Below are positions 48,593-57,251 of a stretch of 64,000 nucleotides of DNA, piece after piece. Numbering within the stretch: the first letter of the stretch is position 1; every line of letters begins with the position of its first letter. Source of the DNA: JAJZGK01 sp035538795 (GTDB taxonomy: Bacteria; Pseudomonadota; Alphaproteobacteria; Rhodospirillales; Magnetospirillaceae); contig DATLJS010000052.1 in assembly GCA_035538795.1 (NCBI GenBank), positions 124,001 through 188,000 of the forward strand, given 5' to 3'. Below the pieces are notes generated by a model. It was not told the DNA's origin and made no database searches. It was given only the letters and a program-made list of their open reading frames with translations. The position numbers were made by a program, and so were the translations under genes.

Positions 48593-50659
48593 ATGGCCGA
48601 GCTTTTTTCCGGCGATTCGATCGTATGGAACAGCGCTCAACTGGGATGCCTGCTGTGCGCCGTCATGTATCTGGCCGCCGGGGCGGCGGTCTGGTGGAGT
48701 CCGGCCCAGGGGCCGCGCAAATATTCCCTGATGGCGGCGTGCCTGGTTACGTCGGCTTGGGCGTTGGTGACGGCGTGGAACGGGAATTGGCTGCTGGGGC
48801 TGGAGGTCGAGGTTCTCAGGGCCGTCGCCTGGCTTGGCTTCTTCGCCGTTTCGCTGGGGCGCTGGTACCGCTTTTCCGAGCGTGAGCTGAAAATCGCCCG
48901 GGGGGCGTCATTCGTATTGGTGCCCGTGCTGTTTCCCGGGTCGCTGATGCTGTTCATTCTTTTGGGGGAGCAGACGGCTTTTATCCTCGCCTGCGCGGCG
49001 ATGATCCTGTGCAACGCCCTCGCCCTGGTTCTGATCGAGAACATCTTTTTCAATACCAGAAGCGATGCGGGATTCGGATGGAAGGTCGTCGGTGGCGGCG
49101 CCTGCGTCATCGCCCTCTTTGACCTCTATATGTACAGCAGCCTGATCTTTTCCGACCATGTCGATTTCAGGATCATTATATCAAGAAGCTATATCTACGC
49201 CTTTGTTGGTCTTCTCCTGGCTTTCGTTTCCGTGTCGGGCTGGGGGCTGGGGCGAAAGTTTTCCCTGTCTCGTTCCGCGGCCTTTCATTCCACGGCCTTG
49301 ATCGGCGCCGGGGCCTATATCCTGCTGACTTCGGTCGGGGGGGAGCTTCTGCGTTTCCGCAACAACAACTGGGGCCCGGCCTTGGAACTGGTCTTCCTGG
49401 CGGTGGCGCTGGTGGTGCTGACGACGACCATGACTTCGGCGGCGTTGCGGGCGCGGATGATGGTTTTCATCAGCAAGCATTTCTTCCGCCTGAAATACGA
49501 TTATCGGGAAGTCTGGGTGGAGTTCATCCGCAAGATGGCTTCGCCGGAAGAGCGAGAAAGCCTGCACGAGCGCACCTTGCGCGCCTTGGGCAACGCCATC
49601 GGCTGCCGCAACGGCATGCTGTGGATTTTTCAGTCGGCCATCGAAAGCTATACGGCGATGGCGCACTGGCATGTCGCCGAAAACAACGACCTGATTTCAT
49701 CGGAGCAGGGATTGCCGCAATTCCTGCTGCGGACGGGATGGATCGTCGATATCGAGCAATGCCTTTACGATCCGGATTTCTACAACGGGATCGTCTTGCC
49801 CGACGGGATGTCGAAGCAGAAGGACGGCTGGATCATCGTGCCCTTGATTCACCGCCGGGTGTTGGAGGGATTCGCGGTTCTGGGCGATCCGGCCTCGCGG
49901 CCCAACCGGCTGAGCTGGGAGGATTTCGATCTTCTCAAAATGGTGGGAGCGCAGGCCGCCAGCTATCTGGCCGAGGACCGCGCGTCCCGCGAACTGGTGG
50001 ACGCCCTGCGAGTGGCCGAGTTCAACCGGCGCTTTTCCTTCATGGTGCATGACATCAAGAACGTCGTCAGCCAGATGGCGATGATGTTGCAGAATGCCGA
50101 GAAATTCGGCGGCGACCCGGAATTCCAGAAGGACATGCTGGTGACGGTCGGCAGCTCGGTGGACCGTTTGCAGCGCATGCTGGTCAGCCTGGGCAGCCAG
50201 AACGGCGCCAAGCGGCCCGACGTCAAACCTGTGGAACTGGTCGAACTGGTGCATGCCGCCGCCCAGCGCTGGAAACATTCTTATCCCAGGCTGATGCACC
50301 GCTGCGACAGCGGCAATATGACCGTCATGGCTTCGACCGAGCGGCTGGATTCGGTGCTCGATCACTTGGTCCAGAACGCCATCGAGGCTGCCGGCCCGAA
50401 CGGCAGGGTCGAGGTGGTTCTGGGGACGTCGGAAAACGAAGCCATGATCGAGGTGGTTGACGACGGCCCGGGCATGTCCTCGGAGTTCGTGCGCGACGAA
50501 TTGTTCCGTCCGATGGCGACCAGCAAGCCGAACGGGTCGGGGATCGGGGCCTACCAGGCGTTGCGGGCCGTGCGCGACATGGGCGGGCGGATGGAGGTTC
50601 AGAGCGACGTCAACAAGGGGACGACGCTGCGGATCAAACTTCCCCTGAAATTGGCCTGA
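48593..50659 (+). CDS. prsK: PEP-CTERM-system histidine kinase PrsK
   Basis: This is a membrane histidine kinase of 688 residues. The N-terminal half has about eight transmembrane helices (residues 10-300), a GAF-like domain (about 320-450), a phosphoacceptor helix FSFMVHDIKNVVSQMAMMLQNA and a HATPase domain (HLVQNAIEAAG, VVDDGPGMS). The long multi-helix input and the MVHDIKNV motif mark the PrsK family, which is linked to exosortase/PEP-CTERM gene sets. The start ATG 48593 has AAGGGGG upstream. It is followed by prsR after about 30 bases; the two are a pair. Confidence 0.92.
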   Translation: MAELFSGDSIVWNSAQLGCLLCAVMYLAAGAAVWWSPAQGPRKYSLMAACLVTSAWALVTAWNGNWLLGLEVEVLRAVAWLGFFAVSLGRWYRFSERELKIARGASFVLVPVLFPGSLMLFILLGEQTAFILACAAMILCNALALVLIENIFFNTRSDAGFGWKVVGGGACVIALFDLYMYSSLIFSDHVDFRIIISRSYIYAFVGLLLAFVSVSGWGLGRKFSLSRSAAFHSTALIGAGAYILLTSVGGELLRFRNNNWGPALELVFLAVALVVLTTTMTSAALRARMMVFISKHFFRLKYDYREVWVEFIRKMASPEERESLHERTLRALGNAIGCRNGMLWIFQSAIESYTAMAHWHVAENNDLISSEQGLPQFLLRTGWIVDIEQCLYDPDFYNGIVLPDGMSKQKDGWIIVPLIHRRVLEGFAVLGDPASRPNRLSWEDFDLLKMVGAQAASYLAEDRASRELVDALRVAEFNRRFSFMVHDIKNVVSQMAMMLQNAEKFGGDPEFQKDMLVTVGSSVDRLQRMLVSLGSQNGAKRPDVKPVELVELVHAAAQRWKHSYPRLMHRCDSGNMTVMASTERLDSVLDHLVQNAIEAAGPNGRVEVVLGTSENEAMIEVVDDGPGMSSEFVRDELFRPMATSKPNGSGIGAYQALRAVRDMGGRMEVQSDVNKGTTLRIKLPLKLA

Positions 50660-50689
50660 TATGAAAACGTGATGGGAACAGCGGAAAAA

Positions 50690-52066
50690 ATGGCAGAATT
50701 TTCTCAGGACAATCCCGCTATTTTGGTGGTCGAGGATGATGTGGGGGTGCGGACCCAGTATCGCTGGAGTCTGGCGGATTACGAGCTGACGCTGGCCGAG
50801 GACCGCGCCTCGGCCGTCGCCGCGTTCCGCCGGGACGAGCACCCGATCGTCTTGCTCGATCTCGGCTTGCCGCCCGATGCGGACAACGCCTCGGAAGGGC
50901 TGGCTACCTTGCGGACGATTCTGTCGCTGCGTCCCCATACCAAGGTCATCATCGCCTCCGGCAATCAGGAGCGCCGCAACGCCCTGGAGGCAGTTCAGCG
51001 CGGAGCCTACGATTTCTTCAGCAAGCCGGTGGACAGCAATATCCTCAAGGTGATCATTGATCGCGCCTGGAAAAGCTACCAGCTTGAGGACGAGTTGGAG
51101 GCGTTGCGTTCAGGGCTCCAGCCGGGGCGGGAGTTCTCGGGTCTGATCGCGGCGTCGGCTCCCATGCTCAAGGTCTGCCATCTGGCGGAGCGGATCGCCG
51201 GCACCGATGTCGGCGTGCTGATTACGGGGGAAAGCGGCACCGGCAAGGATGTGGTCGCCCGGGCTATTCATCAGTGGAGCTCCCGCGCCGGCAAACCCTT
51301 CGTCGCCATCAACTGTGCCGCCATTCCGGAAAATCTTTTGGAAAGCGAGTTGTTCGGCCATGAGAAAGGCGCCTTTACCGGGGCCGTCAAGCAGGTGGTC
51401 GGCAAGGTCGAGCAGGCCGACACGGGAACCCTGTTTCTCGACGAAATCGGCGACATGCCCCACTCCCTTCAGGCCAAGCTGCTGCGTTTCCTGCAAAATC
51501 GGGTGATCGAACGGGTCGGCGGGCGTAAATCCTATCAGGTCGATGTGAGGATCATCGCCGCCACCAACAAGAATCTGGCCGACATGATGCGGAACGGCAC
51601 CTTCCGCGAGGATCTGTATTACCGTCTCAACGAGGTCGAGATCGCGATGCCGCCGTTGCGGGAACGGCCGGGAGACGCCGTTCTGATCGCCACCTATCTG
51701 TTGAAGAAAATGGCGCCCAGTCTGAACAGCACGGTCAAGGGGTTCAGCCGCGAAGCCATGATGCGGATCGAATCCCATCCCTGGCCGGGCAATGTGCGCG
51801 AACTGGAAAACCGTATCAAGAGAGCCGTGGTTCTGGCGAACCAGCGCTATGTGTCGCCCGATGATCTGGGCTTGGGCGCCGACGGCGCCGACGAGGACGG
51901 CGTGTCCGTGCCGACGCTGCGCCAGATCCGCGAGGACGCGGAACGCCTTGCCGTCAGCAAGACTCTGGCGATGACCGACAACAACATTCAGGAAGCGTCG
52001 AAGCTGCTGGGTGTCAGCCGACCGACACTTTATGCCCTGATGAAAAGCCTGAAGATCAGTAAGTAG
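50690..52066 (+). CDS. prsR: PEP-CTERM-box sigma-54 response regulator PrsR
   Basis: This NtrC-type activator has 458 residues. The receiver (5-125; VLLDLGLPPDADNASEG) is followed by the AAA+ domain (Walker A GESGTGKDVVARA, GAFTGA in EKGAFTGAVKQVVGKVEQA, Walker B GTLFLDEIGDMP) and a Fis-type helix-turn-helix (TMTDNNIQEASKLLGVSRPT-like MTDNNIQEASKLLGVSR). It should activate RpoN promoters of exosortase substrates; three such promoters occur downstream in this window. ATG 50690 has a weak GGA site; ATG 50672 is an alternative. Its end overlaps the galE end by 11 bases. Confidence 0.93.
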   Translation: MAEFSQDNPAILVVEDDVGVRTQYRWSLADYELTLAEDRASAVAAFRRDEHPIVLLDLGLPPDADNASEGLATLRTILSLRPHTKVIIASGNQERRNALEAVQRGAYDFFSKPVDSNILKVIIDRAWKSYQLEDELEALRSGLQPGREFSGLIAASAPMLKVCHLAERIAGTDVGVLITGESGTGKDVVARAIHQWSSRAGKPFVAINCAAIPENLLESELFGHEKGAFTGAVKQVVGKVEQADTGTLFLDEIGDMPHSLQAKLLRFLQNRVIERVGGRKSYQVDVRIIAATNKNLADMMRNGTFREDLYYRLNEVEIAMPPLRERPGDAVLIATYLLKKMAPSLNSTVKGFSREAMMRIESHPWPGNVRELENRIKRAVVLANQRYVSPDDLGLGADGADEDGVSVPTLRQIREDAERLAVSKTLAMTDNNIQEASKLLGVSRPTLYALMKSLKISK

Positions 52067-53084
52067 CGCTGGCCATGCGGCGGATGTTTGCCGTCGGTGC
52101 GGCAACGGGAGGCTTTTCCTGTTGGTGCCAGTTCCAGGCGCTGGCGACGATGTCGTCGAGCGAGGCGATTCTCGGGGTCCAGCCCAGGATTTCCTGCGCT
52201 TGGCGAGAGTTGGCGACCAGGGCGGGAGAATCGCCGTCGCGACGCTTGGACATGATCACCGGCACTTCGCAGCCGGAGACGCGCTCGACCGCTTTGACGA
52301 CTTCGTTGACGGAATAGCCCTTGCCGTTGCCCAGATTGAAGGCGTGGAAGCCGGAATGGCTTTCCAGCCAGTCCAGGGCGCGCAGGTGGGCCTGAGCCAG
52401 ATCGGAAACGTGAATGTAGTCGCGAACGCAGGTGCCGTCCGGAGTCGGGTAATCGTCGCCGTAGATCTGCAGGGCGGCGCGCCGTTTCTGGGCGACTTCG
52501 ATGGCGATGGGGATCAGATGGCTTTCCGGTTCGTGGGCTTCGCCGATGCGGCCCGACGGATCGGCTCCCGAGGCGTTGAAATAACGCAGGGCGGCGGCGT
52601 GCAGGCCGAAAGCCTTGGCGTGATCGGCCAGAAGCTGCTCGACCATGGCCTTCGACGCGCCATAGGGGTTGATGGGATTTTTCGGCAGATGCTCGTCGAG
52701 CGGCGAGGTCTCGGGTAAGCCGAAAATAGCGCAGGTGCTGGAGAACACGATGCGCTTGACGGCGTTGCGGCGCATGGCGCCCAGCAGTTCCAGAGTTCCC
52801 ACGACATTGTTGTCGTAATAGATATCCGGCTTCGAAACCGATTCGCCGACCTGGATCAGTCCAGCGAAATGCACGACGGCGTGCGGAGCCCAACGCTGAA
52901 AGACGCTGTCGAGAAACGCGGAATCGCGAATGTCGCCGCGCTCCAGAGGTCCCCACTGCACGGCCCATTCGTGCCCCGACGACATGTTGTCGACGACTAC
53001 GGGCAGAAAGCCGGATTCAGACAAAGCTTTGCAGGTGTGGCTGCCGATATAGCCGGCGCCGCCCGTTACGATCACGACTTTCAT
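52056..53084 (-). CDS. galE: UDP-glucose 4-epimerase
   Basis: This short-chain dehydrogenase-type enzyme of 342 residues interconverts UDP-glucose and UDP-galactose. Motifs: NAD-binding VTGGAGYIGSHTCKALSE, SSTCAIFG and catalytic YGASKAMVEQ (NPINPYGASK), plus GGDSPALVANS-like RRDGDSPALVANS near the C-terminus. The start at 53084 matches the family; the longer frame to 53255 is non-coding. It supplies a sugar nucleotide for the exopolysaccharide genes around it. It is convergent with prsR. Confidence 0.96.
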   Translation of the reverse strand: MKVVIVTGGAGYIGSHTCKALSESGFLPVVVDNMSSGHEWAVQWGPLERGDIRDSAFLDSVFQRWAPHAVVHFAGLIQVGESVSKPDIYYDNNVVGTLELLGAMRRNAVKRIVFSSTCAIFGLPETSPLDEHLPKNPINPYGASKAMVEQLLADHAKAFGLHAAALRYFNASGADPSGRIGEAHEPESHLIPIAIEVAQKRRAALQIYGDDYPTPDGTCVRDYIHVSDLAQAHLRALDWLESHSGFHAFNLGNGKGYSVNEVVKAVERVSGCEVPVIMSKRRDGDSPALVANSRQAQEILGWTPRIASLDDIVASAWNWHQQEKPPVAAPTANIRRMASATY

Positions 53085-53322
53085 CTTCTGCGGCCTTTCT
53101 GAAGGCGGAAGGATTTGACGGCCGTTTCGGCGCGGCTGGCGGTCCGGAGTCGAAAGGCACTCGTGGACAGCTATGGTCGGCAACCCAGCCAAAGCTGCGC
53201 GGTCCGTGTCGGAAGTGACCCAGCCCGCGCAGCAATACCAAGAGGCGTCTTCCATGTTGGTCCCGCTGGGGCCAACCTATGCCGGGCCGCCCGGCAAGGG
53301 CGATCCGGCATAGCGGAGGGCT

Positions 53323-53964
53323 TTAGGCGGCAGCGGCGGCCTTCTTGTTGCGGCGGCGGCCGAAGAGGCCGAAACCGACCAAGGCGGTGCCGAACAGGGG
53401 CAGAGCGGCCGGCAGCGGAACCGGGTTCAGCGAGATGCTGCCCGAATAAGAGCTGTAAACGCCGCCCTTGGCGACGCCGGTCACAACCAGTTCGTAGGTG
53501 GTGTTGGCCAGCAGGTTGGCGTAGCTGGTCGAGCTGATGGTGCTGCTGCCGACGGTGCTGGTGGTGGTGGACTTGATCTTGACCGGGGTCAGAATGCCGT
53601 CGACCAGCTTATAGAGGGTGTAGGTCAGGTTGCTGATGTTCGAGCCGATCTGCGACAGCGCCAGGCTGACGTTGGTCGAATAGTTGGTCAGGGTGAACAG
53701 ATAGGTGCTGGTGAAGCTGACGCCGGTGTTGCTCTTTGAGAAGCTGACTTCCGGGCTCAGGACGGTGTCGCTGAAGGTCTGGTTCAGGCTGTAGGCGTTC
53801 ACGCCGCTGACCTTCTTCGAGGTGTCGTTGATGCCGGAGGTGAAGGAAACGGAACCCTGCAGGTTGCTGGTTTCCACGGTGGCACCGGTGGAAACCACCG
53901 TCGCATTGGCGGCGGCGGCGGGGATCAATAGGGCGGCGGCGATAAGAAGGCTCTTGAAGTTCAT
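53323..53964 (-). CDS. VPLPA-CTERM sorting-domain surface protein
   Basis: This 213-residue secreted protein has an N-terminal signal peptide (MNFKSLLIAAALLIPAAAA, cleaved near ANA-TV), a Ser/Thr-rich beta-strand body (about 25-180, no cysteine) and the C-terminal sorting tail VPLPAALPLFGTALVGFGLF followed by GRRRNKK, the tripartite signal (motif, helix, basic end) recognised by exosortase. It should be cleaved and anchored or released at the cell surface by the exosortase at 55641. AGGGG lies about nine bases before ATG. A sigma-54 promoter is 38 bp upstream. Confidence 0.93.
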   Translation of the reverse strand: MNFKSLLIAAALLIPAAAANATVVSTGATVETSNLQGSVSFTSGINDTSKKVSGVNAYSLNQTFSDTVLSPEVSFSKSNTGVSFTSTYLFTLTNYSTNVSLALSQIGSNISNLTYTLYKLVDGILTPVKIKSTTTSTVGSSTISSTSYANLLANTTYELVVTGVAKGGVYSSYSGSISLNPVPLPAALPLFGTALVGFGLFGRRRNKKAAAAA

Positions 53965-54001
53965 GTCTGTACCCCTTGGAAAATGGTTCTGAGGCCTATA
54001 G

Positions 54002-54017
54002 AGCAAGGGGTATGCCA
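54002..54017 (-). promoter_or_regulatory. Sigma-54 promoter of the first VPLPA-CTERM gene
   Basis: On the minus strand TGGCATACCCCTTGCT fits the RpoN consensus TGGCAC-N5-TTGCA with GG and GC exactly ten bases apart. Transcription would start near 53990, about 26 bases before the start codon at 53964. PrsR, encoded 2 kb away, is the obvious activator. Confidence 0.8.
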
Positions 54018-54105
54018 ATTATTGAAAAACAATAAGTTATGGGCGTTTTTAGGCTAAAAAATGGATGGGGCGAGCAAACTGGGCGGCGGGTGTAATAAAA
54101 CCTAA

Positions 54106-54124
54106 CAGTTAATATTTTTAACTG
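54106..54124. promoter_or_regulatory. Inverted repeat, possible activator site
   Basis: CAGTTAATATTTTTAACTG is a perfect inverted repeat (7-bp arms, 5-base spacer). It lies about 90 bp upstream of the sigma-54 site at 54002-54017, the usual distance for an enhancer of a PrsR-type activator. The factor that binds it is not known. Confidence 0.45.
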
Positions 54125-54468
54125 ATGCTCAGATGCATCGAGTGTCTAAAACTATGCAACAGCGTTTACATAAGTTTTTGTTACCGCAGCGGATATCCGG
54201 CTGTTAGCAGGTGCAAAATGAGAATTTGTAATTTTATTTCGCCATGCCGTGTGGAGGGCTTATTTTATTCCCGGCGGTGGGTTGCCATGCATATGTCAAA
54301 AAATCAAGAATTCCGACCTGAGTGATCGGAAAAGGGGATGGTCTTACGGATGAATTGTAACGGCCGTTGGCATGGGGCGTGGGCATAGAACGCGGGGGCG
54401 GCGACCGGTAAGCCGCGCTTGAGCCGCTCGCTTCAGGCGCGGTGCCGTTGTCGTCCCGTCGCGGCAGT

Positions 54469-55644
54469 TTAAGAGGAAAGATTTCCCAGCTGGCGGGTCA
54501 GGCGTTCGCAGGCGGCGTCGGCCCAGTAAAAAGTCTCGGGATTGAGGGTACGGAGATTTCGGCTGGCGGTGCGGTATGCGGCCGGCGTCATCGATGAAAA
54601 CAACCCGGCGGCATGGTCTTCGATCGCGGACGGAAGCTTCAATCCGACGCCATGATCGTCCAGCCAGCGGGCGGTTTCGGTTCCGTCGAGGGCAATGGGA
54701 ACGACACCGTGCAGCCCGCCTTCGTACAGGCGGTTGGGCAGAAGCCAGGCCGAGTTGAACCCCGCCTCGTAAAAATCGATAGCCCAGACGAAATGAACGC
54801 CGCCATAGATGCGGGGCAAGTCGTCGGGGTAACGGTAAGGACCGTGATAGCGAAGATTGGGAATGCCCTTCAAAAGGGCGTCCACGTCTCCCATGTCCGT
54901 ATTGGCGATCCTGCCGTGGATGTGAATCTCCACCAGATCGGGATGGGACCGGGCCAGGGCGGCCAGACAGGCTAGGCTGCGTTTGCAGCGGATGACGCCG
55001 AACCAGCCCAGTTTCCAGGGCGGTCCCGGAGCAGGCACGGAAGACGCAGGCCCGGGAGACGCAGGCTCGGAAAAGGAGGGCGGAAGAGGGGCGGCTTGGG
55101 CGGAAAAAACCTTGTTTTCCACAAGGATCGATGCGGGACGGCGCGGATGATGCTTGGCCAGATATTCCCGCTCGAAAGCGGGGGAACTGAGCATGACCGC
55201 CGCGCATTGGTTCAGCAAAGCCCCCTCGTAACGGCGCAGCAGCGCCGAAGCCGGATGGTCTTTGACCATGACCCCGTGGACGTCGAGCAGTTCATAGACG
55301 ATCGGCGCCGATAACCCCAGTCGTTTCTTGGCGGCGCAGGCCAGCACCAGGGTTTCCAGTTGCCGGGCTACGATCACGTCGGCGTTTTTCAGCCCTTGCG
55401 CCCAGCTTCCGACACTGGCGCGCCGGTACAGAACGGAAAGCGCCCGAAGCGCCAGTTTCCCGTCCTTGGTCTGTCCCAGATCCCGGGGCGTCACGCCTTC
55501 GACGGCGGATGGAACGGCGTCGCCACGGTGGAAGCCGTAGAGGTCGACGCTTGCTCCGCCCTTTCGGAACATCGCCACGCGGCGGGCCACGGCGGGATCG
55601 CCAAGGTCATGAACCAGATAGCCGATGTTGACGCCCTTGCTCAC
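54469..55644 (-). CDS. Glycosyltransferase
   Basis: This 391-residue cytosolic or membrane-associated GT-B-type glycosyltransferase probably adds a sugar during exopolysaccharide synthesis. A GTG start at 55644 (VSKGVNIGYLVHDLGDPAVA) has GGAG eight bases upstream and overlaps the exosortase stop by four bases (GTGA). An N-terminal Rossmann-like half is followed by WKLGWFGVIRCKRSL, VEIHIHGRIANTD and the C-terminal nucleotide-sugar region YEGGLHGVVPIALDGTETAR. Donor and acceptor are unknown. Confidence 0.85.
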   Translation of the reverse strand: MSKGVNIGYLVHDLGDPAVARRVAMFRKGGASVDLYGFHRGDAVPSAVEGVTPRDLGQTKDGKLALRALSVLYRRASVGSWAQGLKNADVIVARQLETLVLACAAKKRLGLSAPIVYELLDVHGVMVKDHPASALLRRYEGALLNQCAAVMLSSPAFEREYLAKHHPRRPASILVENKVFSAQAAPLPPSFSEPASPGPASSVPAPGPPWKLGWFGVIRCKRSLACLAALARSHPDLVEIHIHGRIANTDMGDVDALLKGIPNLRYHGPYRYPDDLPRIYGGVHFVWAIDFYEAGFNSAWLLPNRLYEGGLHGVVPIALDGTETARWLDDHGVGLKLPSAIEDHAAGLFSSMTPAAYRTASRNLRTLNPETFYWADAACERLTRQLGNLSS

Positions 55645-57221
55645 GAGTGTTTCTCCGTTTCCGGCGGCGGCGGCAGATAAGGCTGCAGGATTGGCTGGAC
55701 GGTGCCAAGAAATTTGACGAGCCGGGCGTCGGCCGCAGCCTCCCCCTGATCGCCGACGATCGGCGTCACCAAGCGGATCAAGGCGCCGTCGGTACGGCGC
55801 AATGTCAGGGAATCCAGGAACAGGTGCCATTTTACCGACATGATGCCGGTCAGGTTGCGGCCGCGCTCGTCGAACCAGTAATAGACCAACTCGGACTTGC
55901 CGCCTTTACTGATGACGATGCGCGTCACCCGCATGTCGCCGGCGGTTCCGTTCCAGGCGACCGGCAGCAGGCGGTCGGAACTGTCGACGATTTGCCAGCC
56001 GCCTCCGGGAATGCAGTTGGAAGGGGAGTGCGAGGACGAGCCGAATCGCTGGCTGGCATAATAGCCGACATAGAGTTCGACCAGACCGTCGCCGCCGGTG
56101 GAACGGTATTCGGCTAGCCAGTGGTCGCTGACCTGGAGGGCGTTTAACACCTCGGCGTCCACTTCCTTCTGTGTGCCCTTCCAACTGTCGACGTCGAGGG
56201 GGAACGACTCCAGCCTTGTCCGGATGGCCTGTACTTCGGCCCGTTGCGACAACACTCCGCCGGACAGAACGGCGGCGCCGAAGGCGCACAGCAGCAAGGC
56301 GCCGAGGGCCGGACGCGACCAGGTCAGGCGTCCGGACAAAAGCGGCATGCGCGGGCGGCTGAAATAATCGAAGCGGAAGCGGCCGCGGGGGCCGACGCGA
56401 AGCAGGATGGAGGCTTCGCCCATCATGCAGGCGAAACAGCCGACGAAGATGGTCCAGCCTTCGAAATCGTGGAGGAATCCTTCGGCCATGGCCGAGCCCC
56501 AATGATCGGATGTGAAGCCGACCAGGGCGATGCGGGCCGAATTCATGGCGATGGTGATGGGAATCGATGACAGGAACAGCACAATGCGCTTCCACAGCCG
56601 GTCCTTCATCAGCAGGGCCGTTAGGAAGCCGAAGCTCATCAAGGGAAACAGGTAACGCAGGCCGCTGCAGGCTTCGACCACCTGCAGCTTCATAGTGCCC
56701 AGATCGATGATGTTGCCTTCCTGGTACACGGTGGTGCCAAGCGCGTCGAGGATGTCGACCCCCAGGCTGGAAGAGATCAATTGGAACTGGGCCGACAAGG
56801 CGGTGTAGACGATCTGCGGCAGGGGAACGGCAAAGGCCAGATAGATCAGCGCCGGCACCAGGGCGGGCAGGCTGCCGGTGCCGATAAAAGACAGAACCAG
56901 CCCCAGCAAGGCCAGGATGAACCCGTACATGCTGGCCGAATTGAAGGTCGACAGGCTGCCGATGACCAGCATGATCCCGGCGATCACCAGTACAGGCCAT
57001 CCCAGCCGGGACGGATGGGGGGCCGGCTTCTTTTCGCTCAGGCGATGCAGGGCGATCACCACCGCCAGGATGACGACCAGAGGACTATGGCTGTACTCGT
57101 CGCTTTTCCAGTAAGAGGTCAAGGGCGAGATCGCAGGCCAGAACAGATACAAAACCAGGAAGAAAGAGGCCGTGAAGCAGATAAGGACGTTCCTATCGCT
57201 GTTGAGCGCGGCTGCTCTCAT
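55641..57221 (-). CDS. xrtD: Exosortase fused to EpsI domain (XrtD type, VPLPA-CTERM-specific)
   Basis: This 526-residue inner-membrane transpeptidase should process the VPLPA-CTERM proteins at 53323 and 59883. Residues about 10-300 hold eight or so membrane helices with the exosortase catalytic set: Cys185 (VVEACSGLRYL), Arg230 (MNSARIALVG) and His251 (FLHDFEGWT). Residues about 310-520 are a periplasmic EpsI-like domain (WKGTQKEVDAEVLNALQVSD, VELYVGYYASQRFGSSSHSP, CIPGGGW). The fusion is characteristic of XrtD, from family knowledge. GGGGAG lies seven bases before the ATG. It is coupled to the glycosyltransferase downstream. Confidence 0.92.
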   Translation of the reverse strand: MRAAALNSDRNVLICFTASFFLVLYLFWPAISPLTSYWKSDEYSHSPLVVILAVVIALHRLSEKKPAPHPSRLGWPVLVIAGIMLVIGSLSTFNSASMYGFILALLGLVLSFIGTGSLPALVPALIYLAFAVPLPQIVYTALSAQFQLISSSLGVDILDALGTTVYQEGNIIDLGTMKLQVVEACSGLRYLFPLMSFGFLTALLMKDRLWKRIVLFLSSIPITIAMNSARIALVGFTSDHWGSAMAEGFLHDFEGWTIFVGCFACMMGEASILLRVGPRGRFRFDYFSRPRMPLLSGRLTWSRPALGALLLCAFGAAVLSGGVLSQRAEVQAIRTRLESFPLDVDSWKGTQKEVDAEVLNALQVSDHWLAEYRSTGGDGLVELYVGYYASQRFGSSSHSPSNCIPGGGWQIVDSSDRLLPVAWNGTAGDMRVTRIVISKGGKSELVYYWFDERGRNLTGIMSVKWHLFLDSLTLRRTDGALIRLVTPIVGDQGEAAADARLVKFLGTVQPILQPYLPPPPETEKHS

Positions 57222-57251
57222 ATGAATTCTCCCCTCAGAGAACGTTGTTTT

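Larger units (their letters stand above)
53965..54468. other. Regulatory gap upstream of the VPLPA gene
   Basis: About 500 bases lack credible genes. It holds the sigma-54 site at 54002-54017, the inverted repeat at 54106-54124, CGTTTACA at 54163-54170, and AT-rich DNA up to about 54310. The final 150 bases before the glycosyltransferase stop are GC-rich and carry no recognised signal. Confidence 0.6.

Noticed and set aside
53085..53255. N-terminal extension of galE
   Set aside because: The GalE family begins at the NAD motif near 53084, and the extension has no homology-like features.
54344..55207. Minus-strand open frame overlapping the glycosyltransferase
   Set aside because: It is the same DNA in another frame, without motifs; the glycosyltransferase frame has coherent Rossmann and nucleotide-sugar regions.
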